DNA from: Thermus brockianus | Lineage (GTDB): Bacteria; Deinococcota; Deinococci; Deinococcales; Thermaceae | Assembly: GCF_021462505.1 (NCBI RefSeq) | Contig: NZ_JAKEDV010000001.1 | Location: 354,489-418,488, forward strand | Length of the DNA: 64,000 nucleotides | Direction: 5' to 3' | In this document: piece by piece, positions 42,093-51,289 of the stretch | Layout: each line of letters starts with the position of its first letter | Position numbering within the stretch: position 1 is the first letter of the stretch | Position numbers and translations under genes: made by a program | Notes under the pieces: generated by a model | Told to the model about the DNA's origin: nothing | Seen by the model: the letters and a program-made list of their open reading frames with translations, nothing else | Databases searched by the model: none

Positions 42093-42103
42093 GGAGGACA
42101 ACC

Positions 42104-42835
42104 ATGAGAACGGCGCTGGTGACCGGAGGGAGCCGCGGCATTGGGCGGGCCATCGCCGAGGCCCTTTTGCGGAAGGGCTTTCGCGTGGCTATTGCCAGCC
42201 GGAATCCGGAGGAGGCGGTGGCCGCCTTACAGAAGGAGGGGTGGCCCGCTTTGGCCCTGAAAAGCGACCTGGAAACGGAGGATCCGGCAAGGCTTGTGGA
42301 GGACGCCCATCGGGCCCTAGGGGGGCTCCACGTGCTGGTGCACGCTGCGGCGGTGAACGTGCGGAAGCCGGCCCTGGAGCTTGCCTACGAGGAGTGGCGG
42401 CGCGTTCTTTACCTCCATCTGGATGTGGCCTTTCTCCTCGCCAAGGCGGCGGCGCCCCGCATGGCGGAGGCCGGCTGGGGCCGGATCCTCTTCCTCGGCT
42501 CCGTGACCACCTTCACGGGAGGCGGCCCGGTGCCCATTCCCGCCTACACCACGGCCAAGACGGCCCTCTTGGGCCTCACCCGCGCCCTGGCTAAGGAATG
42601 GGCCCCCTTGGGGATCCGGGTCAACCTCCTTTGCCCGGGGTACGTGGAGACGGAGTTCACCCTTCCCGTACGGCAAAACCCTGAGCTCTATGGCCCCATC
42701 ACCGCCCGCATCCCCCTGGGCCGCTGGGCCAAGCCCGAGGAGATCGCCCAGGTGGCCGCGGTTCTCTGCGGGGAGGAGGCGGAGTACCTCACGGGCCAGG
42801 CGGTGGTGGTGGACGGGGGCTTCCTCGCTTATTGA
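42104..42835 (+). CDS. SDR-family dehydrogenase (gluconate 5-dehydrogenase/KduD-like)
   Basis: A 243-aa short-chain dehydrogenase, last gene of the sugar-acid operon. It has ALVTGGSRGIGRAIAEALLR, VHAAAVNVRKPALELAYEEW, the catalytic Ser of FLGSVTTFTGGG, the Tyr-x3-Lys of YTTAKTALLGLTRALAKEWA, and LCPGYVETEFTLPVRQNPEL. Relatives act on keto-gluconates or 2,5-diketo-3-deoxygluconate; the exact substrate is not readable. RBS GGGAGGACAACC precedes the ATG. The 3' end overlaps the convergent paaZ by 7 bp. Confidence 0.85.
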   Translation: MRTALVTGGSRGIGRAIAEALLRKGFRVAIASRNPEEAVAALQKEGWPALALKSDLETEDPARLVEDAHRALGGLHVLVHAAAVNVRKPALELAYEEWRRVLYLHLDVAFLLAKAAAPRMAEAGWGRILFLGSVTTFTGGGPVPIPAYTTAKTALLGLTRALAKEWAPLGIRVNLLCPGYVETEFTLPVRQNPELYGPITARIPLGRWAKPEEIAQVAAVLCGEEAEYLTGQAVVVDGGFLAY

Positions 42836-44820
42836 GGCTTCCGCGCCACCAGGGTGAGGAGGGTGTAAGTGGCCACGGTCTTGCCCTCCTGGTTCACCAC
42901 CTCTACCGCCCACTCCACCACCCCGGTCCTCTCGTCCCGGGGGCGCTTGGCCTTCACCGTGAGGCGGGCCTGGAGGGTGTCCCCGATCCCCACGGGCTCG
43001 GTGAAGCGGAGGCCTTCCAGGCCGTAGTTGGCGAGGACCGGCCCCGGGGCCGGGTCCACGAAAAGCCCGGCGGCGGCGGCCAGGACGAAGTACCCGTGGG
43101 CCACCCGTTTGCCGAAGAGGCTCTTTTGGGCCGCAAGCTCGTCCGTGTGGGCGTAGAAGTGGTCCCAGGAGAGGTGGGCGAAGAGGGCGATGTCCGCCTC
43201 GGTTACCGTGCGGCGGTGGGTGGTGAGGGTTTCCCCCACCACGAGCTCCTCGTAGGCCTTGCGGAAGGGGTGGACCTGGGCCTCGGTTTCCGCCCCCTTG
43301 GCGTACTCCGCGAGGAGGGCTTGGAGGCTTTGGGGGTCCCCTTGGAGGGCCAGGCGGGCCAGGTGCCGCTTCACGGAGAGGAGCCCCCCAAGCTCCTCCC
43401 CACCCCCCGCCCGGCCCGGACCGCCGTGGAGGAGGCGGGGGAGGGGGGAGCCGTGGCCCGTGGAGGCCTGGGCGTCCCGGCGGTTTAGGAGGTGGAGCCT
43501 GCCCACCTCTCCCGAAAGCCCCAGAAGGTAGAAGCGGGCCTCCTCGGGGTCGGGGGTGGCCAGGGTGGCCACGAGCATTCCGCCGCCCATGCGGGCGAGG
43601 CGCAGGGCCTCCTCCCGGGTGCGGTAGGGGAAGAAGGTGGCCACGGGGCCGAAGGGTTCTACCCGGTGGAGGGCCTCCCGCCAGGGGTCTTGGGCGAGGA
43701 GGAGGGTGGGGGGGAAGAAGGCTCCGTCCTTCCGGCCCTCGTGCTGCCAGTAGACCTGGGCGCCCGCTTCTAGGAGGGCCGCCACCGCCCCTTCCACCTC
43801 CTCCTTCTGGGCCAGGGAGGCGAGGGGGCCTAGGTCCACCCCTTCTTCCCGGGGGTCGCCCAGGCGCAAGGGAGCGAGGCGGGCCCGGGTGGCCTCGAGG
43901 AGGGCCGGAAGCCTTTCCTCCGGCACCAGGACCCGGCGGATGGCGGTGCACCGCTGCCCGCTTTTGATGGCGAGCTCCCGGGCGATCTCCTCGGCGAGGC
44001 GGAGAAGCTCCTCTTCCCCGGCCTCCTCCCCCAGGATGGCGGCGTTTAGGGAGTCCGTTTCGGCGTTGAAGTGGGCTCCCCGTTCCAGGAAGGCGGGGTG
44101 GCGCCTCAGGCGGTCCGCCGTGGCCTTGGAGCCCGTGAAGTAGAGGCTATCCCGGTAGTCCAAGGCGTCCAGGGCATCCCCAAGGCCCCCGGCCACGAAC
44201 TGGAAGCTCCCCTCGGGGAGGAGGCCCGATTCCAGCATCATCCGGGCCAGGGCCTCGGCCACGTGGGCCGTGGGGGTGGCGGGCTTGGCCAGGGTGGGCA
44301 CCCCGGCGAGGAAGGCGGGGGCGAACTTCTCCAAAAGGCCCCAGACGGGGAAGTTGAAGGCGTTCACCTGGAGGGTAATCCCTCCCTTGGGCCCGAGGAC
44401 GTGCCGCCCCTGGAAGGAGAGGTCCTTGGAAAGGGGGAGGTAGTCCTCCTCCGGGAGGAGGTTCCCCTCGGGGAGAGTGCGGGCGAGGCTTGCGTAGGCG
44501 TAGAGGACCCCAATCCCCCCGTCCACGTCGTACCAGGCGTCCCGCCTTGTGCCCCCCGTGGTGGCGTAGAGGCGGTAAAGCGCCTCCTTCCGCTCCGAGA
44601 GGTACTGGGCGAGGGCCCTAAGCCGCCTTCCCCGCTCCTGGAAGCCCAAGGCGAGAAGGGCCTTCCCTCCCACCTCCCGCCCGTAGGCGATGGCCTCCTT
44701 GAGGGGAAGGCCCTCCGCCGTGGCCCGGGCGAGCTCCGCATGGGTGGTGGCGTCCCGGATGGGGACGCCTTCCCCCTCCCCTTCCCGCCATTGGCCTAGA
44801 AGGTAGCTTTTTAGCTTCAT
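42829..44820 (-). CDS. paaZ: Bifunctional oxepin-CoA hydrolase / semialdehyde dehydrogenase PaaZ
   Basis: A 663-aa fusion. Residues about 1-515 are aldehyde dehydrogenase (GPKGGITLQVNAFNFPVWGL, FTGSKATADRLRRHP, the Glu of HFNAETDSLNAAIL, nucleophilic Cys in SGQRCTAIRRVLVP). Residues about 535-663 are a MaoC-type (R)-hydratase (FAHLSWDHFYAHTDELAAQ, FGKRVAHGYFVLAAAAGLFV). In phenylacetate catabolism it opens the oxepin-CoA ring and oxidises the resulting semialdehyde. Length matches E. coli PaaZ (681). It is last of paaR-A-B-C-D-Z, 2 bp after paaD. Confidence 0.95.
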   Translation of the reverse strand: MKLKSYLLGQWREGEGEGVPIRDATTHAELARATAEGLPLKEAIAYGREVGGKALLALGFQERGRRLRALAQYLSERKEALYRLYATTGGTRRDAWYDVDGGIGVLYAYASLARTLPEGNLLPEEDYLPLSKDLSFQGRHVLGPKGGITLQVNAFNFPVWGLLEKFAPAFLAGVPTLAKPATPTAHVAEALARMMLESGLLPEGSFQFVAGGLGDALDALDYRDSLYFTGSKATADRLRRHPAFLERGAHFNAETDSLNAAILGEEAGEEELLRLAEEIARELAIKSGQRCTAIRRVLVPEERLPALLEATRARLAPLRLGDPREEGVDLGPLASLAQKEEVEGAVAALLEAGAQVYWQHEGRKDGAFFPPTLLLAQDPWREALHRVEPFGPVATFFPYRTREEALRLARMGGGMLVATLATPDPEEARFYLLGLSGEVGRLHLLNRRDAQASTGHGSPLPRLLHGGPGRAGGGEELGGLLSVKRHLARLALQGDPQSLQALLAEYAKGAETEAQVHPFRKAYEELVVGETLTTHRRTVTEADIALFAHLSWDHFYAHTDELAAQKSLFGKRVAHGYFVLAAAAGLFVDPAPGPVLANYGLEGLRFTEPVGIGDTLQARLTVKAKRPRDERTGVVEWAVEVVNQEGKTVATYTLLTLVARKPQ

Positions 44821-44822
44821 GC

Positions 44823-45278
44823 TTACACCGCCTTAAACGCCTCAAAGACCTCACCGCAGGAGGCGCACTGGTAGAGCATCTTGCAGAGGGTGGCCCCGAA
44901 GGCGTTTTTGAGGACCACCTCCCGGCCGCCGCACCGGGGGCAGGGGGGGTCCTGGTGGGCCAGGGGCAGGGGCAGGGGCGGGGCGATGCCGTAGGCGGAA
45001 AGCTTCCCCTTGGCCTCCTCGGTCATGGCCTCCGTGGACCAAGGGGTGCGGGCCTCCTCCACCTCCACCGCCTCCGCCCCCGCCGCCTTCAGGGCCTTTA
45101 CGATCTCCTCGCGGATGAGCCTCAGGGCGGGGCAGCCCGAGAAGGTGGGGCGGAAGCGTACCTTGACCCGGCCCCCCTCCGCCTCAATCCCCAGGACCAT
45201 CCCCATCTCCACAATGTTCAGGACAGGGATCTCCGGGTCCTTGACGCCCTTTAGGGCCTCCCAGTAGCGGTCTACCAC
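44823..45278 (-). CDS. paaD: Phenylacetyl-CoA epoxidase accessory subunit PaaD
   Basis: A 151-aa protein: an N-terminal MIP18/DUF59 domain ([40 protein letters not shown]) involved in Fe-S or metal-centre maturation, and a C-terminal zinc ribbon (CPRCGG ... [11 protein letters not shown]). PaaD is needed for an active phenylacetyl-CoA epoxidase in vivo. GTG 45278 is chosen because GGAGG lies 7 bp before it and it overlaps the paaC stop by 7 bp; upstream in-frame sequence is shadow. Confidence 0.92.
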   Translation of the reverse strand: MVDRYWEALKGVKDPEIPVLNIVEMGMVLGIEAEGGRVKVRFRPTFSGCPALRLIREEIVKALKAAGAEAVEVEEARTPWSTEAMTEEAKGKLSAYGIAPPLPLPLAHQDPPCPRCGGREVVLKNAFGATLCKMLYQCASCGEVFEAFKAV

Positions 45279-46033
45279 GCCTTGGCCTCCGGATCCCAGC
45301 GGGCCACGGACTGCATCTCGGCGAGCAGGGACCATAGGTACTCCGTGTGCTCCTTGCGGCTTTTGGGGACGTAGCCCCCCTGGGGGGGCTTGAGTCCCGA
45401 GCGCTCCAGGTGCCGGGTCACCTCCTCCAGGTAGGGGGCCTCGAGGGCCTTCAGGTCCGGCACCACCCCCGCCTCCACCAGGGCCTCCTCCTCGGGGAGG
45501 GGGACGAAGAGCTGCTTGGCGTAGGGGAAGAGGAGCTCAAGGGCCTCCTGGGCGCGGCGGTGGCTTTCCTCGGTGCCCTGGCCTAGGCGCTCCACCCAGA
45601 GGGCGCTGTGCTTTAGGTGGAAGCGCTCCTCCTTCCGGATACGGCCCGCCACCTCCCTTAGGGGCTCGTAGGCGCTTTTCTCCGCCTCCTTGAGCCAAAG
45701 GTTCTCGTAGGCGTCAAAGAGGTACTGCCGCACCATGGTGAAGGCCCAGTCCCCCTTGGGGAGCTCCACCAGGATGGCGTTCTGGTACGCCAGGGGGTCG
45801 CGGAAGAAGACCAGGTGGTCGGGGTCGGAGCCGTCCAGCTCCTGGCGGAGTTCTAGGTACAGCTTGGCGTGGCCCAGCTCGTCCTGGGCCAGGTTGGCGA
45901 TGGCGATGTCCTCCTCGAGGATGGGCGCATGGGCCACCCACTCGGAAAGGCGCTGGGCTAAGACCACCTCGTCGTCGGCCAAGGCGGTGAGCTTGGCCAC
46001 GAGGGCTTCCTTGAGGTAGGGGTCAAGGGGCAT
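45272..46033 (-). CDS. paaC: Phenylacetyl-CoA epoxidase structural subunit PaaC
   Basis: A 253-aa ferritin-like subunit that pairs with catalytic PaaA. Family segments: [80 protein letters not shown] and the C-terminal [20 protein letters not shown]. Length equals E. coli PaaC (248). It overlaps paaB by 11 bp and paaD by 7 bp. Confidence 0.95.
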   Translation of the reverse strand: MPLDPYLKEALVAKLTALADDEVVLAQRLSEWVAHAPILEEDIAIANLAQDELGHAKLYLELRQELDGSDPDHLVFFRDPLAYQNAILVELPKGDWAFTMVRQYLFDAYENLWLKEAEKSAYEPLREVAGRIRKEERFHLKHSALWVERLGQGTEESHRRAQEALELLFPYAKQLFVPLPEEEALVEAGVVPDLKALEAPYLEEVTRHLERSGLKPPQGGYVPKSRKEHTEYLWSLLAEMQSVARWDPEAKAW

Positions 46034-46547
46034 CCTCCACCTCCCGAGCGGTGATGAGGCCGTAGTAGCTCTGCAGGCGGTAGGTCTTCTCCTTGGCGGG
46101 GGCGAACCAGCTCTCTATGACCTCCTCCTTGGGCTCCGTGCCCACCACCAGCCCCTCCGGCACCGCCCAGAAGGCCACCCCCTGGGCGTGGAGGAGGGCT
46201 TCCCTTATGGCGGAGGCGGGCCCCCGGGCGAGGAAGCGGCCCACCAGGTCCCCGTAGACCATGCTCCGGCGGTGGCTCCGCTTGGCGAAGACCCAGTAGG
46301 CCTCCTCCGGGCCCTCCTCCGTCCCTTCCGCCCAAGGCCCCTTTAGCCCTTCCTGGGTCACGTGGAAGAAGGCCTCCGCCGGGGCCACGAAGAGGGCGTA
46401 GGCGGAGGGGCGGCGCACGAAGACGTGCCGGGCGAGGAGCAGGGCGTGCTCGGGGTCCGTGGCGTGCACCGAGCCCACCATCTGGGGGGGGCTTTTGGGC
46501 GTGTCCTGCTTGATCACCTCGTACCGGGACCACTCCGTTCCCCACAT
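46023..46547 (-). CDS. paaB: Phenylacetyl-CoA epoxidase subunit PaaB, double-length
   Basis: A 174-aa PaaB, about twice the usual 95 aa. Residues 9-64 give one PaaB-like unit ([51 protein letters not shown]). Residues 84-162 give a second ([46 protein letters not shown]) which alone keeps the C-terminal [11 protein letters not shown] motif of ordinary PaaB. It looks like an internal duplication, i.e. a single-chain version of the PaaB dimer that bridges PaaAC units. Position between paaA and paaC is standard. Confidence 0.88.
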   Translation of the reverse strand: MWGTEWSRYEVIKQDTPKSPPQMVGSVHATDPEHALLLARHVFVRRPSAYALFVAPAEAFFHVTQEGLKGPWAEGTEEGPEEAYWVFAKRSHRRSMVYGDLVGRFLARGPASAIREALLHAQGVAFWAVPEGLVVGTEPKEEVIESWFAPAKEKTYRLQSYYGLITAREVEDAP

Positions 46548-46556
46548 GGCTTCCCC

Positions 46557-47528
46557 CTAGTCCGCCGCCTGGGCCAGCCGCCTTTTGGCGTGGGCCTCCA
46601 TGGCCTCCCGCACCCAGCGCCCCTCCTCGTGGGCCCTTCGCCTCGCCAGGAGGCGGTGCCGGTTCATGGGGCCTTCCCCGTTGATGACCTTCCAGAACTC
46701 ATCCCAGGGGATGGGCCCGTGGACCCAGTTCCCCGTCTTCTCGTCGTAGCGGAGGTCGGGGTCAGGGGGCACAAGCCCCGCCTCCAAAAGCTCGGGCACG
46801 TGCTCGTTCAGGAACTCCTGGCGGATCTGGTCGTTGGTCTTGGTCTTGATGCCCCAGCGGAGGAGGAGGGGGGTGTGGGGGGAGTCCGTGTCGTGGGGCC
46901 CCGCCATCATGAGGGTGGGCCACCACCAGCGGTTCAGGGCGTCCTGGACCATCTGCCGCTGCTTTCTAGACCCCTTGGCGTAGAGGAGGACCGCCTCCTT
47001 CCCCTGCTTGTGGTGGAAGGTTTCCTCGGCGCAGATGCGCACCATGGCCCGGGAGTAGGGCCCGTAGGAGCACTGGGCCAGCATGGTCTGGTTCTTGATG
47101 GCCATGCCGTCCACCAGCCAGCCGATGATGCCCACGTCCGCCCAGGTGAGGGTGGGGTAGTTGAAGATGTTGGAGTACTTGGCTCGGCCCGAGAGCAACG
47201 CCTCCACCATCTCCTCCCGCGTCACCCCCAGGGTTTCGGCGGCGTGGTAGAGGTACTGGCCGTGCCCCGCCTCGTCCTGCACCTTGGCCAGGAGGATGAG
47301 CTTGCGCCTTAGGGAGGGAGCCCGGGTAATCCAGGCCCCTTCGGGGAGCATGCCCACCCACTCGCTATGGGCGTGCTGGGAGATCATGCGGACGAGTTGA
47401 CGGCGGTACTCCGCTGGCATCCAGTCTCCCGGTTCAATCTTCTCTCCCCGGGCGATCCTGGCCTCAAACTCCGCAAGCCTCTCCGGATAGTCCGGGTCTT
47501 CGGGGTAGCCGATCCTAAGCTTGACCAT
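46557..47528 (-). CDS. paaA: Phenylacetyl-CoA 1,2-epoxidase catalytic subunit PaaA
   Basis: A 323-aa diiron monooxygenase subunit that epoxidises the ring of phenylacetyl-CoA. Iron-ligand motifs are [20 protein letters not shown] and [20 protein letters not shown]; conserved [40 protein letters not shown] and [20 protein letters not shown] are also present. First structural gene of the paa operon; its start overlaps paaR by 14 bp, so repressor and epoxidase are cotranscribed. Confidence 0.97.
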   Translation of the reverse strand: MVKLRIGYPEDPDYPERLAEFEARIARGEKIEPGDWMPAEYRRQLVRMISQHAHSEWVGMLPEGAWITRAPSLRRKLILLAKVQDEAGHGQYLYHAAETLGVTREEMVEALLSGRAKYSNIFNYPTLTWADVGIIGWLVDGMAIKNQTMLAQCSYGPYSRAMVRICAEETFHHKQGKEAVLLYAKGSRKQRQMVQDALNRWWWPTLMMAGPHDTDSPHTPLLLRWGIKTKTNDQIRQEFLNEHVPELLEAGLVPPDPDLRYDEKTGNWVHGPIPWDEFWKVINGEGPMNRHRLLARRRAHEEGRWVREAMEAHAKRRLAQAAD

Positions 47529-48099
47529 CCTCGCCTCCTTCCTCCACGCCTAGGGCCCGGAGCACGAGCCTGGCGTAGGCTTCCGAAAGCTCGTCTAGGG
47601 AAAGGGGGCCATTGGGCCGGTACCACTGGTAGGTCCAGTTGAGGGCGGAGAGGACGAAGAGGGTGGCGAGGCGGACATTTCCCACCCGGAAGACCCCCTT
47701 TTCCACCCCTTCCTGGACCACCCCCTGCACCCCCTCCTCGTAGCGGCGCCTCAGGGCCTTGGCCTCCTCGAGGAGGGGCGGGGAGAGGTGCTTCCACTCG
47801 TGGAAGAAGACCGTGGCCCGGGGAAGCTCCTCGGCGATGACCCTAAGGTGCCCCTTCACCAAGGCCCGCATCCGCTCCACGGGGTTGCCTTCCGGAAGGC
47901 TTTGCAAGACGGCAAGGAAGCGCTCCGCCGCCTGCCGCACCACCTCCAGGAGGATCTCTTCCTTGGACTGGATGTGGGCGTAGAGGCTTCCCCCCTGCAG
48001 GTTCAGGTGGCGGGCGAGCTCCCGCATGCTGGTGGCGTGGTAGCCCCTCTGGCTGAAGAGGGTGCCTGCCACGTGGAGGATCTCGTCCCGGCGCTCCAT
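47515..48099 (-). CDS. paaR: TetR-family repressor PaaR
   Basis: A 194-aa TetR regulator at the head of the paa operon. The DNA-binding domain reads [40 protein letters not shown] and [11 protein letters not shown]; the ligand domain ends with [20 protein letters not shown]. Gene order and the box CTAACGGTCGTTTG three bases upstream of its start, which fits the T. thermophilus PaaR consensus as I recall it (CNAACGNNCGTTNG), identify it as the PaaR ortholog; phenylacetyl-CoA is the known inducer of that protein. It would repress its own operon. Confidence 0.9.
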   Translation of the reverse strand: MERRDEILHVAGTLFSQRGYHATSMRELARHLNLQGGSLYAHIQSKEEILLEVVRQAAERFLAVLQSLPEGNPVERMRALVKGHLRVIAEELPRATVFFHEWKHLSPPLLEEAKALRRRYEEGVQGVVQEGVEKGVFRVGNVRLATLFVLSALNWTYQWYRPNGPLSLDELSEAYARLVLRALGVEEGGEDGQA

Positions 48100-48101
48100 G
48101 G

Positions 48102-48115
48102 CTAACGGTCGTTTG
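48102..48115. promoter_or_regulatory. PaaR operator
   Basis: CTAACGGTCGTTTG directly before the paaR ATG (minus strand); an outer CTAAC...GTTAG pair extends the symmetry to 48119. It agrees with CNAACGNNCGTTNG at every defined position. The exact -35/-10 of the paa promoter could not be assigned. Confidence 0.8.
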
Positions 48116-48174
48116 TTAGTTTCGCATACCCGGGGCGAAGGGACAAGTGTCCTGGCTCACCTTTCTTCCTCCGC

Positions 48175-48203
48175 TTGACCGCTGGGGATAAGTGGGGTAG
48201 CAT
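48175..48203 (+). promoter_or_regulatory. Promoter of the TAXI-TRAP/decarboxylase operon
   Basis: TTGACC (48175-48180), 17-bp spacer, TAGCAT (48198-48203). The predicted start lies at the edge of the operator at 48212. Confidence 0.75.
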
Positions 48204-48211
48204 GGATTCCA

Positions 48212-48225
48212 ACCGAATGGTCGGT
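48212..48225. promoter_or_regulatory. TetR-type operator (PfmR-like box) before the TAXI-TRAP operon
   Basis: ACCGAATGGTCGGT, 8 bp after the -10 and directly abutting the AAGGAGG ribosome site. Read on the minus strand (TACCGACCATTCGGTT) it differs from the other copies by one base. Confidence 0.75.
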
Positions 48226-48237
48226 AAGGAGGGCAGG

Positions 48238-49398
48238 ATGGGGTGGAAAAAGGTCTGCGTATGGGTTTTCCTCTACTCGTCCCTGGTGGGCTTGGCCCAG
48301 GGAACCGCCTCCTGGCCGAGGCAGCTCCTCTTCGGCTCCACGGAGGTGGGCACGGCGGGCTATTCCCTGCTGGTGGCCTGGTCGGGGGAGTTTGCCAGTG
48401 CCACAGGGGTCCAGGTGCGGGTTGCCCCCGGCGCCACGCCCACCATAACGGGGTGGCTGTTGGAGCGCCGGGTGGACTTCATTTCCGCCCCACTGACGGT
48501 GTTGGTGGAGTCTTTAGACGGGGAGGCAGGCTACCGTCCCGGGCCCCTGCGGGTGGTCTATCCCGCCATCCTGACCCCCTGGGGCCTCATGACCCGCGGG
48601 GATACCCCTTACCGACGGGTGCAGGACATAGGACCCGGGGTGCGGGTGGCTTGGCCCCCCTTCTCTTACTTCCACCGCATTTTGGATGGGCTCTTCGCTT
48701 GCCGGGGGATTAGCCGGGAACAGGTGCGCTTGGTGCCGGTTGCCAACTACAGCGCCAACTCGCGGGTGATTGCCGAGGGGGGTGGGGCGGACATAGCCTT
48801 CACCTCGCCTGTTTCCGATGTCAACGTGGAGGTGGAGGGCAACCCCAGGGGGATACGCTGGCTTCCCGTGCCCACCGCGCAGGAAGACCGTACCTGCCTT
48901 CTCCGGTGGCAGTGGGCATACCCCCTTCTCAAACTCACCCGGCCTGCGGACATAGGGGTTACCTCGGCTCGAGGGGTGCGGATGTTCGTCATCCCAAGCG
49001 TCTACTACACCCGGGCCGATGTGGACGAAGCCTTGGCCTATCAGCTGGTGAAGTGGTGGGACGAGAACCACGCCCTTTATAAGGACAAGCACGCCATGGC
49101 CCGTTACCAAACCCTGGAAAGCCTGCGCTTCCTGGTGGAGAACCTGTCCGTGCCCCTCCATCCCGGAACCGTGCGGTACCTGAGGGAAAAGGGCCTGTGG
49201 AACCAGGAGTTGGAGGCAAGGCAGCAAGCCTCCGTCCGCCTAGCGGACCAGTACACCACCCTCTACGAAAGGGCCCTGGCCCTCGCCCGCTCCCGCCGGA
49301 TCAGCACCGATCCCGCAAGCGAGGCCTGGCAGCGGTTCTGGCGGGAGTTCCTGACGCAAAACCGCGTGCCCCGCTTCTCCGAAGTGTGGAGGCCCTAA
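48238..49398 (+). CDS. TAXI-family TRAP transporter substrate-binding protein
   Basis: A 386-aa secreted binding protein of the TAXI class. A signal peptide (KKVCVWVFLYSSLVGLAQG) leads into LLFGSTEVGTAGYSLLVAWS, the GTGGTAGx-like start of the family. Further features: DFISAPLTVLVESLDGEAGY, GPGVRVAWPPFSYFHRILDG and SANSRVIAEGGGADIAFTSP. ATG 48238 is chosen because AAGGAGG precedes it and the frame upstream covers the promoter and operator. It delivers an organic acid to the fused permease encoded next. The downstream decarboxylase suggests an aromatic 2-oxo acid as cargo. Confidence 0.87.
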   Translation: MGWKKVCVWVFLYSSLVGLAQGTASWPRQLLFGSTEVGTAGYSLLVAWSGEFASATGVQVRVAPGATPTITGWLLERRVDFISAPLTVLVESLDGEAGYRPGPLRVVYPAILTPWGLMTRGDTPYRRVQDIGPGVRVAWPPFSYFHRILDGLFACRGISREQVRLVPVANYSANSRVIAEGGGADIAFTSPVSDVNVEVEGNPRGIRWLPVPTAQEDRTCLLRWQWAYPLLKLTRPADIGVTSARGVRMFVIPSVYYTRADVDEALAYQLVKWWDENHALYKDKHAMARYQTLESLRFLVENLSVPLHPGTVRYLREKGLWNQELEARQQASVRLADQYTTLYERALALARSRRISTDPASEAWQRFWREFLTQNRVPRFSEVWRP

Positions 49399-49399
49399 G

Positions 49400-51289
49400 A
49401 TGGAGGGGCGCTGGGACAAGCTCCCCGCGTGGGTTCGGGTTTGGATACGGAGCACCTCCTTCTTGGGTGTAGCCTTAATCCTGTACTACCTCTTGGGTAG
49501 CCCCTTCGTTGGGTTCGCCATCTTGGACTTCAGCTATTACTGGTTGCTTTTGGCCCTCTACTTGCCTGTGGTCTTTCTCCTCTTTCCCGCCCGTCCCCAG
49601 GACGCCCGGCCCCGGTGGTACGATTATGCCCTCGCCTTGGGCGTTTCGGCCACGGGGCTTCTCCTCGCCTGGCATGGTCCCAGCATGGTCCTTCGGCCCT
49701 GGACCAACCCGGAAGCCCTTTGGCAGGTGGCCTTGGCCCTCTTCCTCTTGGGGGTGGTGCTGGAGGGGGCCAGGCGGGTAGGCGGGATGGGCTTCGCCTT
49801 GGTGACCCTGGTCCTGGCGGCCTACCCCTTGTTGGCCCCTTACTTGCCAGGCCTTCTCTGGGGGCCTTCCCTTCCGTGGCAGGAGGTCCTGGGCTACGCC
49901 GTTTACTCCACCCAGGGGCTTTTAGGCCTACCCATGCGCACTGTGGGCGAGCTCTTGGTGGGTTTCCTCCTCCTTGCCGCCTTTCTGGTGGCCCTGGGGG
50001 CCGGGCAGGTCTTTTTGGAGGTGGCTGCAGCCCTTTTCGGCTGGACCCGAGGAGGGGCCGCCAAGATGAGCGTGGTGGCGAGCGCCTTTTTCGGCAGCCT
50101 GAGCGGGAGCATCCTCTCCAACGTGGCCAGTACGGGAAGCCTCACCATTCCCGCCATGATCCGCTCTGGGTTTCCCCGGACCTACGCGGCGGCGGTGGAG
50201 GCGTGTGCCTCCACGGGGGGCGTGCTCATGCCCCCGGTGATGGGGGCCGTGGCGTTTGTCATGGCCAACCTCCTAGGTGTGCCGTACGGCCAGGTGGTGG
50301 CTGCAGCCCTCCTGCCCTCCCTGCTTTACTACCTGTCCCTCTTCGCCCACGTGGACCTCTACGCCGCCCACCACGGGTTTCGGGGCTTGCCCCGCGCCGA
50401 ACTTCCTTCCTTGGGACCGAGCCTACGCCGGGGGCTTCCTTTCCTGCTAGCCTTAGGTTTTCTGGTCTTCGCCCTCCTGTACCTTCGCCTGGAGCGCCTC
50501 GCTCCCCTATATGCCCTGGGCTTTCTGCTCCTCGCCTCGGGAAGGGGATTGCGATGGGAAGCCTTGGACCGTGCCCTGGTGGGCGCCGCTTCCCTCATCG
50601 GCCAGACCCTGGCCCTCATCCTCCCTGTAGGGCTTATCCTTGCCGGGCTTGTGGGAACGGGGGTGGCCCCGGCCCTCACGGGGGCCTTGGTGCGGATGGG
50701 CGCGGAAAACCTCTACATAGTCCTCTTGGTAGGGGTGGCCATCGCCTTCGTTTTGGGGATGGCAGGGGTGATGGTGGCCGCCTATATCCTCCTCGCCGTA
50801 ACCCTGGCACCCGCCCTTGTGGGCGTTGGGGAGTTTTCCCCCCTAGCGGTTCACCTCTTCATCGCCTACTGGTCCATGCTCTCCGCCATCACCCCCCCTG
50901 TGGCCGTGGCCGCCTTTTTGGCCGCCCGCATAGCGGGGGCCTCGCCCATGGGGGCGAGCTTCACCGCAGCCAAGCTGGGGCTTGCCATTTACTTTCTCCC
51001 CTTCTTCTTCCTCTTTGAGCCTGCTTTAATCCTCCAGGGAAGCCCTCTCTCCGTGGCCTACCATCTGGCCTTGGCCGCGCTAGGGCTTCTCTTTTTGGTG
51101 GGGGCTTTGGAAGGGTATTTCTGGGGCTTAGGCCCTCTTCCCCTTTGGGCGAGGGTCGTCTTCGGGGTTGGTGGCGTCCTTTGTGCCATCCCGGAAAGCC
51201 TAACCAGTTTCCTCGCCCTTCCGGGGCTTTTGCTCGTGGCCCTAGGCCTGCGCCGGCGGGTGGGGCGGAAAGGGAGCGTGGAAGGATGA
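49400..51289 (+). CDS. TRAP transporter permease, fused small and large subunits (TAXI type)
   Basis: A 629-aa membrane protein with about 16-18 helices: an N-terminal DctQ-like part and a DctM-like part, fused as usual for TAXI systems. DctM landmarks are GGAAKMSVVASAFFGSLSGS, ILSNVASTGSLTIPAMIRSG, ACASTGGVLMPPVMGAVAFV, VLGMAGVMVAAYILLAVTLA and IAYWSMLSAITPPVAVAAFL. It starts one base after the binding-protein stop and its TGA overlaps the next ATG (ATGA). Confidence 0.92.
   Translation: MEGRWDKLPAWVRVWIRSTSFLGVALILYYLLGSPFVGFAILDFSYYWLLLALYLPVVFLLFPARPQDARPRWYDYALALGVSATGLLLAWHGPSMVLRPWTNPEALWQVALALFLLGVVLEGARRVGGMGFALVTLVLAAYPLLAPYLPGLLWGPSLPWQEVLGYAVYSTQGLLGLPMRTVGELLVGFLLLAAFLVALGAGQVFLEVAAALFGWTRGGAAKMSVVASAFFGSLSGSILSNVASTGSLTIPAMIRSGFPRTYAAAVEACASTGGVLMPPVMGAVAFVMANLLGVPYGQVVAAALLPSLLYYLSLFAHVDLYAAHHGFRGLPRAELPSLGPSLRRGLPFLLALGFLVFALLYLRLERLAPLYALGFLLLASGRGLRWEALDRALVGAASLIGQTLALILPVGLILAGLVGTGVAPALTGALVRMGAENLYIVLLVGVAIAFVLGMAGVMVAAYILLAVTLAPALVGVGEFSPLAVHLFIAYWSMLSAITPPVAVAAFLAARIAGASPMGASFTAAKLGLAIYFLPFFFLFEPALILQGSPLSVAYHLALAALGLLFLVGALEGYFWGLGPLPLWARVVFGVGGVLCAIPESLTSFLALPGLLLVALGLRRRVGRKGSVEG

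Noticed and set aside
42317..43951. Open frame of more than 500 codons antisense/offset to paaZ and the SDR gene
   Set aside because: Low-complexity Gly/Pro/Arg/His translation spanning two well-supported genes; a composition artefact.
48175..48237. Upstream in-frame start for the TAXI binding protein
   Set aside because: It would place the promoter and operator inside the coding region and lacks the signal peptide position; ATG 48238 has AAGGAGG in front.
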